Shown one piece after another: positions 45,241 through 54,618 of a DNA stretch of 64,000 bases. Numbering within the stretch: the first letter of the stretch is position 1; every line of letters starts with the position of its first letter. The stretch is taken from the NCBI GenBank assembly GCA_022360315.1, contig JAKSDA010000122.1, forward strand, positions 62,001 to 126,000, written 5' to 3'. Origin of the DNA: Pseudomonadota bacterium (GTDB lineage Bacteria > Myxococcota_A > Polyangia > Haliangiales > Haliangiaceae). The notes under the pieces were generated by a model, which did no database searches, was not told where the DNA came from, and worked only from the letters and a program-made list of their open reading frames with translations. The position numbers and the translations under genes are program-made.

Positions 45241-45448
45241 AGCTGGTGCAATCGGCTCGACAATGATGATCGCCTCATTATATCTGTGGCCAGAAAGCGA
45301 GCTGATAACAAACACTGCAGTATACAGTAGCAGTTTTTGGCGAGTTCATGTCAGGGAGGATGCCGTGCGGATCTTCACACTGTGGTATTTCCGCAGTTGA
45401 TTGTATTTCTGCTCTTCCCATAATAAGGCATTTCGGGGCGGGCACTTG
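45241..45448. other. Intergenic region downstream of the traA fragment
   Basis: No gene recognised. The first ~40 bases may be a further diverged extension of the inverted traA copy (a GCCGATT...GGATTG match). The rest is AT-richer than average and leads into the end of the convergent lipoprotein gene. Confidence 0.4.
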
Positions 45449-46465
45449 CTAAAGCGCGAACTCGCCCGATTGGGTGAAGTCCAGGGTGACTGGCTCGACG
45501 CGAATGACATCGGGCAGTTTGACCTGGGTCTGGCCACGGAACGAAAAGCTGGCCCGGCGATCTTGAAATGCCTGTAAAAGTCCATCGGACAGAGCACGCG
45601 AGCTGAATACACCGCGGATCGTGACCATGGAGCGGTTGCCCTCGCGCTGGATCTGGCTAGTCGTGCCATCGATCAGCGGCTCGTTGTTCATCTGAAAATT
45701 GAAGGCTAGGTTCTCGAAGAGAAGTGCAGTGGGAGTTTCGTTGTTCAGGTTCAGCGTAAACTCCAGGGCAAAGCGCAGGTCGAGATCTCGAATATCCAGC
45801 TCCGGAATGGCTTGTTGTACTGCTTTGCGCGGTTGCCCCCGCAAAAGAGCGTCGAGCGCAGAAACGACCCGGTCGGGCGATATATTTTTGATCGTCCTGG
45901 AAGCCAGCTCTCGGGCCTTGGCCTTGAGTTGCGCGGCCACTTGCGCGGCTGTGGGGCCCTCTATGCGGAACTCTGAGATGCCGACCGACGGTTTGATGGT
46001 GGGCAGTTTCTTGTGCAGCGTGAATGGAAAATCCCAGGTCTCGGGAACGCCGGGCAGCGAGCCGCTGTGAATATCGACTGTGACGACCAGCTGAATTTCA
46101 GTGTCCAGCACGGCTTTTTGCGTATAGTCGCGCGCAGCCTGGGCCAGATCGGCGAACTTCAGATTGATGCGGAACGGCAGCATGGCGGTGGCATTCGCCT
46201 CAACCCGCAGCTCTTCCTGAGTCTCGGTGGCAAATATCTGGTTGCCCTCGACAAGAAATGTGGCCTTGACACTGGCTACGCGCAAGCCCAGCGGATAGGG
46301 GTTTTCCAGCGACACCTCAAAATCCAGATCCATGCCCTGAAACGATAGACTGGCGAGCTCTACCTTGCTGAGGCTCGCCTTTGGCTTCTCGATCTCGCGC
46401 GGCAAGCTGGAGCAGCTGGCCAGAATAAACACCGCAACCAGAGCGATCCGACTCGTGTATACCAT
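45449..46465 (-). CDS. LEA14/WHy-type lipoprotein
   Basis: About 338 residues. It starts 'MVYTSRIALVAVFILASCSS', with a lipobox ending at Cys18, so it is a lipoprotein. The rest contains two copies of a beta-sandwich like LEA14/WHy domains: each has the pattern 'LDFEVSLENPYPLGLRVASV' (residues ~52-71), and the second is 'FALEFTLNLNNETPTALLFE' (~225). Such domains are found in envelope-associated proteins in proteobacteria; function is poorly known. The ATG at 46465 gives the lipoprotein start; the longer frame does not. Confidence 0.75.
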   Translation of the reverse strand: MVYTSRIALVAVFILASCSSLPREIEKPKASLSKVELASLSFQGMDLDFEVSLENPYPLGLRVASVKATFLVEGNQIFATETQEELRVEANATAMLPFRINLKFADLAQAARDYTQKAVLDTEIQLVVTVDIHSGSLPGVPETWDFPFTLHKKLPTIKPSVGISEFRIEGPTAAQVAAQLKAKARELASRTIKNISPDRVVSALDALLRGQPRKAVQQAIPELDIRDLDLRFALEFTLNLNNETPTALLFENLAFNFQMNNEPLIDGTTSQIQREGNRSMVTIRGVFSSRALSDGLLQAFQDRRASFSFRGQTQVKLPDVIRVEPVTLDFTQSGEFAL

Positions 46466-47062
46466 AACGCCCTGTTTACCACGTTCGACGGCACGGCTGC
46501 ATCTTGTTGCAGCCGTGTCAGAGCGAGACAGAGACAGCAATGGACCGGAACCAGAGGACAGCACGGCCGGTTTGTTCGAAATTCTGGCCTCACTAGCGCC
46601 AAGGCCTGCTCAATATCGCAATTTGAGTCCTATCAGGTAAATGAGTGCAATGCAGCGCCGTCCTCCGATTGGACAGCGAGAGAATCCGGCGAATATCGAG
46701 GAGGGTCGAAGTCGACTCCGCGTGATGCTGGCGATACGGCAAACCATTTGACACACGCTCGTCTGATGCTAAAGAAACCTCGTCTCTCTATACAAGACTG
46801 TCTGTGGATGATTCGCTGTAGCGTGAGCAAGTAAAACGGCCGGATCGGCGAATCACCCGACCATCGCTCAATACGAGGAGGCCGACCATGTCCATTGTAG
46901 ATATTTCATCCGCATCGTCGTGCCTCGCCTCACGCCAGTAGTTTGGCTCGGACTCGGTCGAGTAGAGCGGGCCTGCCGTCTCCTGGCGCAGTCGAGGCGT
47001 TGGTTGATTGATCGGGCGATTGATCTGCGGGGACACGCTGTGTCTCGGCAGAAGGAGAGTCC
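46466..47062. other. 597-bp region with little coding evidence
   Basis: No convincing gene. A 17-codon frame at 46888-46941 has GAGGAGG upstream of its ATG but is too short to judge; it could be a leader peptide for the next gene. Longer antisense frames (for example 46788-47036) lack protein-like sequence. The promoters of the convergent-side lipoprotein and of the RbfA-like gene must both be here. Confidence 0.4.
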
Positions 47063-47524
47063 ATGCCTTCGAAAAAATCCCGACTGCGGAACGCAGGCCG
47101 CAGACGAGCGCGACAGAGAGAATACCCCAGGGGTGGAGAATTCGGCGAATCGACCTTTGTCGACCGCAAGCTGGCCCAGCTGTGCCAGCAGGCCAGAGAG
47201 GCGCTGAGCTATGCCCTGGCAGGAAGCGCCGATTGGGTTCTGCGCGACGTGCTCATCGACTCGGTAATGCCGGCGCCCGATGCGACCCGCCTGTTGATCG
47301 CGGTTCATCCGACAGAAATCGAACAAATAGCGCTGCTGGCCCGGCTCGATGCAGCGCGCGGTTATCTCCGCTCTGAAGTCGCCGCCGCCATCCACCGCAA
47401 ACGGGCGCCCGAGCTCGTCTTCCGGATCGCGTCCGGCGGGTCCTCCGAACCCCACTCTGCCGCGAGCAATCCCGCCAATCGAAACCCTTCCAAACACAAT
47501 CCCCGTCCCGATAGAGACACGTGA
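47063..47524 (+). CDS. rbfA: Ribosome-binding factor A-like protein
   Basis: A 153-residue protein preceded by AGAAGGAGAG. The central ~85 residues match the RbfA KH-like fold: 'VDRKLAQLCQQAREALSYAL', 'VLRDVLIDSVMPAPDATRLL' and 'RLDAARGYLRSEVAAAIHRK' followed by 'RAPELVFRI'. A basic N-terminal tail (~1-30) and an Asn/Ser-rich C-terminal tail flank it. RbfA assists 16S maturation and cold adaptation. It is not next to infB or truB here, which is the usual location, so it may be a second copy. Confidence 0.8.
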   Translation: MPSKKSRLRNAGRRRARQREYPRGGEFGESTFVDRKLAQLCQQAREALSYALAGSADWVLRDVLIDSVMPAPDATRLLIAVHPTEIEQIALLARLDAARGYLRSEVAAAIHRKRAPELVFRIASGGSSEPHSAASNPANRNPSKHNPRPDRDT

Positions 47525-47742
47525 GCGCAGACCCGACACGGCCGAGCTGTGACCGATTGGTCCGGCCGGGTCGGTGCGATTGGCCGGACCTTTTGCTCTA
47601 CCAGGGTCGACCGCACCGATCGCGCTCTCGATTCAAGTGAAAATTGCACTGGAATCATCGCATCGGAATGAATGCACTGTACTCGATGTTGATGGAACAG
47701 GGCGCTTTGCCACCTTGTCGCTGCACGGTTTCCTTTGTCTCC

Positions 47743-48429
47743 ATGATCCGCCTGACCAAGATCAATAAATCATACCGCATCGGCCAGCACGCTCTGCACG
47801 TGCTCAGAGATGTCGACCTTCACATCAAAGCCGGCGAGATGGTCTCCATCATGGGTTCGTCGGGTTCGGGCAAGTCGACCCTGCTCAACATCCTGGGCAT
47901 CCTGGACCAATACGACTCGGGCGATTATTACCTGGACGAAACCCCCATCCGCGCCTTGTCCGAGCGCAAGGCCGCTATGTACCGCAATCGGTTCATCGGT
48001 TTTGTATTTCAGTCATTTAATCTGCTCCCGTTCAAAAACGCACTCGAGAATGTGGCTGTTCCCCTTTATTATCAAGGAGTCAGCCGCCGCAAGCGGAATC
48101 GCATCGCAACCTCTTACCTGGACCGGGTCGGTCTGGCCGACTGGGCCGAGCATTTGCCGTCCGAGATGTCCGGTGGCCAGAAGCAACGGGTCGCCATCGC
48201 CCGGGCCCTCGTCGCCAGGCCAAGAGTCATTCTGGCCGACGAGCCGACCGGTGCGCTCGACTCCGAGACGTCCTACCAGATCATGCAAATCCTCGAGGAG
48301 GTGAATCAGTCTGGCATCACCGTGGTGGTGGTGACCCATGAGCACGACATTGCCGAGCGAACCCACCGCATCATTCGCCTGCACGACGGTCGCGTGCAAA
48401 CAGGGGATCCCGTGCCGGTACGCCAATGA
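47743..48429 (+). CDS. ABC transporter ATP-binding protein (MacB/LolD-type)
   Basis: A 228-residue ATPase with Walker A 'GSSGSGKST' (~37-45), signature '[16 protein letters not shown]' (~139) and Walker B '[12 protein letters not shown]' (~160), followed by the H-loop 'VVTHEHD'. It is of the short LolD/MacB ATPase size and works with the two permeases downstream. The ATG at 47743 was chosen over the upstream start 47644, since the family begins '[11 protein letters not shown]'. Confidence 0.93.
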   Translation: MIRLTKINKSYRIGQHALHVLRDVDLHIKAGEMVSIMGSSGSGKSTLLNILGILDQYDSGDYYLDETPIRALSERKAAMYRNRFIGFVFQSFNLLPFKNALENVAVPLYYQGVSRRKRNRIATSYLDRVGLADWAEHLPSEMSGGQKQRVAIARALVARPRVILADEPTGALDSETSYQIMQILEEVNQSGITVVVVTHEHDIAERTHRIIRLHDGRVQTGDPVPVRQ

Positions 48430-48486
48430 GGGGACTGTCCTTCTGATTGCAAAACCGGACCCGGAAAGAACGCCGCCGGAGCCACT

Positions 48487-49719
48487 ATGTTCAACCTGGA
48501 TCGCTGGCTCGAGATTTTCGACACGCTGCTCCGTCACAAACTGCGCACTGCACTCACTGCGCTGAGTGTGGCCTGGGGCATTCTGATGTTGGTCATCCTG
48601 CTCGGAGCCGGCACCGGGCTGCAAAAGCGGGTCGAGTACAACTTCCGCGACGATGCGGTCAACAGTATCTGGATGAGCCCGGGCAGAACCTCCAAGCCGT
48701 TCGAGGGCCACGCCATCGGTCGCGATATCCGCTTTACCAACGAGGACTACGACTACATCAAGAACCACATCGACGGGGTCGAGTACATCACCGGGCGCTA
48801 TAACTTGTGGAATAACCTGGTCGTCACCTACGGCACCAAGAAGTCGTCGTTCGACGTCCGGTCCAGTCATCCCGACCATAAATACCTAGAAAATACCATC
48901 ATGTTACGGGGCCGATTTCTCAACGACCTCGACCTCGAAGAGCGCCGCAAGGTCGCCGCAATCGGCCTTCCAGTCGCCAAATTTCTGTTTGGTGACGAGG
49001 AGCCGATGGGCAAATGGATCCACATCAACGGCATCGCCTACCAGGTCGTGGGGATGTTTGAAGATTCCGGTGGCGAGGGCGAGATGCGCAAGATCTACGT
49101 ACCCATCGCTACCGCGCAGATGGCCTACGGCGCGGGGGAACGCATCCACCAGCTGATGTTCACGGTCGGCAATGCCAGTGTGGACGAGAGCAAGAGGATC
49201 GAGAACGAGGTGCGCGATCTCCTCGCCAAGCGGCACCATTTTTCGCCCGACGACAAGCGCGCTCTGCGCCTGCGCAACAATGTCGAGAACTTTCGCGAGG
49301 TCAGCACCATTTTTGACGGAATTCGACTCTTTGTCTGGATCGTCGGCTTCATGACCATCGTCGCTGGGATCGTCGGAGTGTCGAATATCATGCTCATTGC
49401 GGTCAAAGAGCGTACCCGCGAGATCGGCATTCGCAAGGCCATGGGTGCCACACCCGGCGAAATCGTCGGTCAGATCGTCCAGGAGGCAGTATTTATCACC
49501 GCCGTGGCCGGTTACATGGGGCTGCTCGCGGGCGTGGTCCTGCTCGAGCTGGTCAGCCGCTACGTGCCCGAAAACGACTTCATACGCGATCCCCAGGTCG
49601 ACATGAGAGTGGCCGTCTCGGCAACCGTTCTGCTGGTCTTGGCCGGTGCCCTGGCCGGTTTCTTTCCCGCCTGGCGCGCTGCCAGAGTGGATCCCGTGGT
49701 CGCCCTGCGCGATGAATAA
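48487..49719 (+). CDS. MacB-type ABC permease (first)
   Basis: A 410-residue permease. It has one N-terminal membrane helix, a large periplasmic domain (~45-280) and three C-terminal helices with the family motif 'IVGVSNIMLIAVKERTREIG' followed by 'IRKAMGA', and ends 'ARVDPVVALRDE'. This four-helix layout is that of MacB/LolC/FtsX-type mechanotransmission transporters. It lacks an ATPase domain, which is supplied by the gene 57 bases upstream. It is about as long as the second permease, and the pair may form a heterodimer. Confidence 0.92.
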   Translation: MFNLDRWLEIFDTLLRHKLRTALTALSVAWGILMLVILLGAGTGLQKRVEYNFRDDAVNSIWMSPGRTSKPFEGHAIGRDIRFTNEDYDYIKNHIDGVEYITGRYNLWNNLVVTYGTKKSSFDVRSSHPDHKYLENTIMLRGRFLNDLDLEERRKVAAIGLPVAKFLFGDEEPMGKWIHINGIAYQVVGMFEDSGGEGEMRKIYVPIATAQMAYGAGERIHQLMFTVGNASVDESKRIENEVRDLLAKRHHFSPDDKRALRLRNNVENFREVSTIFDGIRLFVWIVGFMTIVAGIVGVSNIMLIAVKERTREIGIRKAMGATPGEIVGQIVQEAVFITAVAGYMGLLAGVVLLELVSRYVPENDFIRDPQVDMRVAVSATVLLVLAGALAGFFPAWRAARVDPVVALRDE

Positions 49720-49755
49720 ATACGATGAGTGACTCGACACAAGGTGCGCATCTGG

Positions 49756-51006
49756 ATGTTTGACCTCGATAAATGGCAGGAGATCATCGCCAACATCCGG
49801 GCCAACAAACTGCGCGCCCTACTGACCGCGTTTGGCGTGTCCTGGGGCATTCTGGTCCTCCTGGTTTTGCTCGGTGCGGGCAGCGGACTGGAAAACGGTG
49901 TCAATCGAAATATGAGCGGATTTGCCACCAATGCGGTGTACGTATGGGGCCGGCGCACCACGCTTCCCTTTGCCGGCATGCTGCCGGGGCGCTGGGTGCG
50001 CTACGACAATCGCGATACCGAGGCCATCGCCCGCACCATATCGGGAATCGAGCACCTGGCCCCGCGCAACCAGCTGGGTGGTTTTCGCGGCGGCAACACG
50101 GTGAGCCGTGGCGACAAGTCCAGCACGTTCAGCGTCTATGGCGACTACCCGCAATTCATTCGCATCCAGCCTATGATCATTTCCGAGGGCCGGTTTCTCA
50201 ACCACATCGATATCGTCGACCGGCGCAAGGTCGCAGTCATCGGCAAAACCGCCAAAGAGATCCTGTTTGCACCAGGCGAGGACCCCGTCGGCAAGGCGAT
50301 CAAGATCAACGGCGTGTATTTCACCGTCGTGGGTGCCTTCACCTCGCGGCAGCGAGGCGAGGGCGGAGAGAGGCATGCCCAGTCGATCTATATCCCGTTT
50401 ACCACCTTCCAGCGCGCCTTTAATGTAGGCGACCGGGTCGGCTGGTTCGCCATCACTGCCCAGCCCGGCGTGGACGCCGAGCGGGTCGAAAAAGATATCC
50501 GGTCAGTGCTGGCCGCGCGCCACAAGATCTCGCCCGACGATGAGCAGGCCATCGGATCATTCAACGCCAAGAAAGAGTTTGACAAGGTGCAAAATCTATT
50601 TCTCGGCATCCGTGGATTGATCTGGTTCGTCGGAGTTTTTACCCTGCTCGCCGGGGTCATTGGCGTATCCAATATCATGCTCATCGTGGTCAAGGAGCGG
50701 ACCAAGGAGATCGGCATCCGCAAGGCCATGGGCGCCACACCGTTTTCCATCATCACCACGTTTATCCAGGAATCGGTGATGATCACCAGTGTGGCCGGTT
50801 ACCTGGGCATCGTCGCCGGCGTCGGCCTGATCGAAGCGGTCGATAAGCTGGGCATCGAAAACGATGTGTTCGCCAATCCAACCGTCGAGTTGAGCACCGC
50901 ACTCATCGCCGCGGCCATCCTGGTTTTGGCCGGTGGCATCGCCGGAATCGTCCCGGCCTGGATGGCCGCCAAGGTCGACCCGGTAGAGGCCTTGCGATCG
51001 GAATAG
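49756..51006 (+). CDS. MacB-type ABC permease (second)
   Basis: About 416 residues, clearly paralogous to the first permease: same N-terminal block 'MFDLDKWQEIIANIRANKLR' (compare 'MFNLDRWLEIFDTLLRHKLR'), periplasmic domain and three C-terminal helices with 'VIGVSNIMLIVVKERTKEIG'. It ends 'AKVDPVEALRSE'. The ATG at 49756 aligns with the start of the first permease; a longer start at 49729 is possible. It probably pairs with the first permease in a heterodimeric complex that uses one ATPase protein. Confidence 0.92.
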   Translation: MFDLDKWQEIIANIRANKLRALLTAFGVSWGILVLLVLLGAGSGLENGVNRNMSGFATNAVYVWGRRTTLPFAGMLPGRWVRYDNRDTEAIARTISGIEHLAPRNQLGGFRGGNTVSRGDKSSTFSVYGDYPQFIRIQPMIISEGRFLNHIDIVDRRKVAVIGKTAKEILFAPGEDPVGKAIKINGVYFTVVGAFTSRQRGEGGERHAQSIYIPFTTFQRAFNVGDRVGWFAITAQPGVDAERVEKDIRSVLAARHKISPDDEQAIGSFNAKKEFDKVQNLFLGIRGLIWFVGVFTLLAGVIGVSNIMLIVVKERTKEIGIRKAMGATPFSIITTFIQESVMITSVAGYLGIVAGVGLIEAVDKLGIENDVFANPTVELSTALIAAAILVLAGGIAGIVPAWMAAKVDPVEALRSE

Positions 51007-51072
51007 ATCATCTGAATCGACAGCGATTCGACTTCGGTAGCGAGTAGAGAGAGCCACGCAGAGGAAATAGTC

Positions 51073-52179
51073 ATGAAGCGCGTCATACCCCTCCTGATCG
51101 TCTTGTTCGTGCTCGGGGCCTTTGTCGGGACCCTGTGGTTCCTGTACCAGAAGTCCCAGGAAAAACCGGTGGTCTTTGCAACCCAAACGCCCCGCATCGC
51201 CGACATCGTCAAAAAGACCGTGGCTACCGGCGCCCTGGTGCCTCGCAAGGAGATCGAGATCAAATCCCGGGTCCAGGGCATTATCGACAAACTTCACGTC
51301 GAACCCGGACAACCGATCACAAAGGGCGACCTCATCGCCGACGTCAGCGTCGTGCCTCGTATGGTTGAACTCAATCAGGCCGACTCGCGGGTCAAGGCGG
51401 CGCGCATTGCCTTTCAAAACGCCAAACGCGAACTCGACCGGCACCGATCACTGTTCGAAAAGGCAGTGATTTCTGACGCAGAACTGTCCAAATTCCAGCT
51501 CGAGTTCGAGCTCAAAGAGCAAGAACTCAACGCCGCAGTGGCCAACTTGCAGATCGTCAGGGAGGGAGCCTCGCGCAGGGTCGGCCAGCAGGCCAACACC
51601 AAAGTGCGATCCACCGTCCACGGCATGGTGCTCGACGTGCCGGTCAAGGAGGGAGCTTCGGTCATCGAGAGCAATAGTTTCAACCCCGGTACCACCATTG
51701 CATCGGTCGCCGACATGAACGATATGATTTTTCTGGGCCAGGTCGATGAATCCGAGGTCGGCAAGTTAAAGGAGGGCATGGCCATCGACATCAAAGTCGG
51801 CGCCCTCGAGGACGAGGTTCTCAAAGGCACCCTCGAGTATATTGCGCCCAAGGGCACCGAGTCTGAAGGTGTCATCCAGTTCGAGGTCAAGGCGGCCATC
51901 GAGCCCAAGCAGGGCGTATTCATTCGGGCCGGTTACAGTGCCAATGCCAACATCGTGATCGACCGCCGTGACCAGGTGCTAGCCATCAGTGAGCAACTTT
52001 TGCAGTTTGAGGACGGCAAACCGTACATCGAGGTCGAGGTAGCCCCGCAGACGTTCGAACGCCGCAACATCGACGTCGGGCTGTCTGACGGCATCACCAT
52101 CGAAATCCTATCGGGAGTAGAAAAGGACACCAAGATCAAAAAGCCCATGTCGTCGGCCAGCGACAAAAAAGCCGGCTAA
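51073..52179 (+). CDS. Periplasmic adaptor protein (MacA/HlyD family)
   Basis: A 368-residue membrane-fusion protein. It has an N-terminal membrane anchor ('IPLLIVLFVLGAFVGTLWFL'), a first lipoyl half ('GALVPRKEIEIKSRVQGIID'), a helical hairpin (~105-155) and the second lipoyl half and beta barrel ('VRSTVHGMVLDVPVKEGASV'). Last in the exporter operon, it should connect the ABC permeases to an outer-membrane channel. No TolC-like gene is seen here. The set could export a peptide, lipid or antibiotic-like compound. Confidence 0.92.
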   Translation: MKRVIPLLIVLFVLGAFVGTLWFLYQKSQEKPVVFATQTPRIADIVKKTVATGALVPRKEIEIKSRVQGIIDKLHVEPGQPITKGDLIADVSVVPRMVELNQADSRVKAARIAFQNAKRELDRHRSLFEKAVISDAELSKFQLEFELKEQELNAAVANLQIVREGASRRVGQQANTKVRSTVHGMVLDVPVKEGASVIESNSFNPGTTIASVADMNDMIFLGQVDESEVGKLKEGMAIDIKVGALEDEVLKGTLEYIAPKGTESEGVIQFEVKAAIEPKQGVFIRAGYSANANIVIDRRDQVLAISEQLLQFEDGKPYIEVEVAPQTFERRNIDVGLSDGITIEILSGVEKDTKIKKPMSSASDKKAG

Positions 52180-52199
52180 CCGCTCTGGAATTCCCCGAA

Positions 52200-52217
52200 C
52201 CGTGCCAGTCAGCACGG
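52200..52217 (+). terminator. Hairpin after the adaptor gene
   Basis: CCGTGC-CAGTCA-GCACGG forms a perfect six-base stem and six-base loop 20 bases after the adaptor stop. No U-run follows, so this is only a weak terminator candidate. Confidence 0.3.
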
Positions 52218-52324
52218 ACATTCTGGCCCGGGGCGGCACTGCCAGAGGCGATGAAGCACTGTCAAACGACCCGACGAGCGGCTATCATCGTAACTAAGAG
52301 CGGGCCAGCGACGTAATTTTAGAG

Positions 52325-54607
52325 ATGACCACGCGGCATCATACGGCTCCGGTGACGGGCAGTGCCATCCAGGCGCAACACATCGCAGGACGCTATACCC
52401 TGTTCGAACGACTGGGGGCTGGCGGTATGGCCACTGTCTATCTGGCTCGCCTGGACGGCCCGGCGGGCATGGACAAATTGGTCGCAATAAAACGTATTCA
52501 CCCTCACCTGGCCACAGAGGAACCGTTCGTCCTGATGTTCCTCGACGAATGGCGCATCGCCGCGCAAATCGAGCATCCCAATGTGTGCTCGGTGCTGGAT
52601 TTTGGGCAGACCGACGAGACGTACTTTCTGGCCATGGAATACATCATGGGAGAGACACTACTTTCGTTTCTCTCCGAGATGGCTGGCCACCACGACATGC
52701 TCGATACCGAGCGATGGCGCTCGTTCGTCGCCCACGTGATCGCCGAGGCCGCCGAGGGGCTGCACGCAGCTCATGAGCTGTGCGATGAACACGGCCAGTT
52801 GATGAGCGTTGTTCATCGTGATGTATCTCCCGACAACATTTTTGTGACCTACGAAGGAGCAGTCAAAGTCACTGACTTTGGTGTGGCGCGGGCCAAGGGC
52901 CAGATCCATCAGACTCGTTCGGGCACGATAAAAGGCAAGTACGGCTACATGGCACCCGAGATTGTCTACGGCGACACCGAATTTGATCGCCGCGCCGATA
53001 TATGGGGACTGGGCGTATGCATGTGGGAGTTGCTCACCGGCACGCGACTATTTCGCCGCGAGACCGATGCAGCGACCATTTCGGCCGTTGCCAACGACCC
53101 TATCCTACGGCCGTCCACAGTACGTGCTGGCATCGCGGCCGAATTGGACGAGATCGTCATGCGAACTCTTTCGCGTGAGCCAGAGAACCGGCACCCCAGC
53201 GGGCGGGAGTTGAGCCGCCAGCTGAGGCGCTACCTCGCCGGGCACGGCGAGTTGATGGACCTGGGCATAGTGGCGGAGATCACGCGTGAGATCCACGTCC
53301 TTTCGCTGCAGGAAAAAGAGAATCAGCGTCGGCGTGCCCGGGCGAGCGGCTCTATTGCAGCCCAGCCGGACGATCTCGACACCGACCGTTCGGCCGCCAG
53401 GCGCGTCGTCCTCAACGAGCCCGCGACGGCATCGGCGGTCCGGCCTGGTCCCGGGCGAGTTTCCCGGGTCACGTTGCCGGGGCACAAGACTGCACAATCG
53501 GGGAGAAAGCGGCCGGTCTCGGAGGACGTGCAGCCGGGCAGGGCGCACTCGGTGAAGACGCGCGTTCGACGGAGTGTGGTCGCTATTGCCGGCGTGGCCT
53601 CCCTCGCTGTCCTGACCGTGAGCGCTTTGCACCCAGACGATGAGCCCGAGCACAGGGATACTGCGCCGGCTCTTGCTGAGGCGAGCGGCCAGCTGTCCGG
53701 GATGTCCGACCTCGATGATCGAAGGGCCAGCCGCACGAGCGCGGATGTACCCGTGGTCCTGGTTTCCGAGTCCGACAACCGGATCGCTGCGAGCGGTACC
53801 TGTCAGCCGGTATCGCTGGTCGGGAACAGCGCAAATAGTGGAGAGAAACCGGCAGATGCCGGGCAAAACGCATTGCGTAAAATGTCGCACGGCGAGCGAG
53901 CGATTGCCTCCGACAGGAGACGCGGCACATCGGCGAACCGATCGCCGGGTTTGCGAAGTCGTGCCCATAAGTCGCGTCCCGTGGTTCCCGACAAGAGCAC
54001 TGCGTCGACCGGCAACCGCGAGTCCGAGCTCAGGGCTGAGCGTGGGCGGGTATCGACAGGCAACGATATCGCCAGCAAGACTGCCACCACGACAGCGGCC
54101 AAGAGCACGGCCAACGATGCAGCCTCCGGCCCATCCTCGTCTGGTCGGCCCGGGTCGCAGCCATCGTTACGGGCCATTGACGATCTTCCCTCACCGCTCA
54201 CCGATGTGGGCCCGTTCGATCGGGGCAATTCACTTCCGCCGCCATCCCGCCCGAAGTCATTTGCCGCAGCGGTTGAACTCCGCGCTCTGCGCACCAGAGG
54301 TGCGCTGTCGCGGGCACAGCTGGGGCGTGCCGTGAAGCGGGGGATTCCCGGTTATCTGAAGTGCTATCGCTCCGCCGCATGGCGTGCCGGCAAGACCCTG
54401 TCGTCCGAGCTCGAGGTCAAACTCGAGATCGAACTCGAGATCGACGAGCTCGGGCGGGCGCAGGGCGTGCGAGTGAAAAACAGCCAGCTTCCCGGACTTG
54501 CGCCCTGTATACAGAAAGCTGTCGGCAAGATCCGGACTCGGCACACACCCGACGTCGGGCGCGTGCAAGTGTTGTTCGAGATGGTATTTCGACCCAAAGA
54601 GCACTAG
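52325..54607 (+). CDS. Membrane Ser/Thr kinase with AgmX-like C-terminus
   Basis: A 760-residue kinase. The kinase domain (~18-300) has 'LGAGGMATVYLARL', 'VVHRDVSPDNIFVTYE', 'VTDFGVARAKGQ' and 'GYMAPEI', so it should be active. The Ser-Pro in place of Lys-Pro of HRDxKPxN is seen in other myxobacterial kinases. A single membrane helix lies at ~420-438 ('VVAIAGVASLAVLTVSALHP'), then a long Ser/Arg-rich periplasmic linker. The last ~100 residues are AgmX/TonB C-terminal-like ('VKRGIPGYLKCYRSAAWR', with 'LAPCIQKAVG'), with two conserved cysteines. Its stop is just 11 bases before the lipoprotein gene, so it may regulate the surface system downstream. Confidence 0.9.
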   Translation: MTTRHHTAPVTGSAIQAQHIAGRYTLFERLGAGGMATVYLARLDGPAGMDKLVAIKRIHPHLATEEPFVLMFLDEWRIAAQIEHPNVCSVLDFGQTDETYFLAMEYIMGETLLSFLSEMAGHHDMLDTERWRSFVAHVIAEAAEGLHAAHELCDEHGQLMSVVHRDVSPDNIFVTYEGAVKVTDFGVARAKGQIHQTRSGTIKGKYGYMAPEIVYGDTEFDRRADIWGLGVCMWELLTGTRLFRRETDAATISAVANDPILRPSTVRAGIAAELDEIVMRTLSREPENRHPSGRELSRQLRRYLAGHGELMDLGIVAEITREIHVLSLQEKENQRRRARASGSIAAQPDDLDTDRSAARRVVLNEPATASAVRPGPGRVSRVTLPGHKTAQSGRKRPVSEDVQPGRAHSVKTRVRRSVVAIAGVASLAVLTVSALHPDDEPEHRDTAPALAEASGQLSGMSDLDDRRASRTSADVPVVLVSESDNRIAASGTCQPVSLVGNSANSGEKPADAGQNALRKMSHGERAIASDRRRGTSANRSPGLRSRAHKSRPVVPDKSTASTGNRESELRAERGRVSTGNDIASKTATTTAAKSTANDAASGPSSSGRPGSQPSLRAIDDLPSPLTDVGPFDRGNSLPPPSRPKSFAAAVELRALRTRGALSRAQLGRAVKRGIPGYLKCYRSAAWRAGKTLSSELEVKLEIELEIDELGRAQGVRVKNSQLPGLAPCIQKAVGKIRTRHTPDVGRVQVLFEMVFRPKEH

Positions 54608-54618
54608 GAGACCCGCTT

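Noticed and set aside
46788..47036. Antisense 82-residue ORF upstream of the RbfA-like gene
   Set aside because: Its composition is irregular, it has no ribosome binding site, and no part resembles a known domain.
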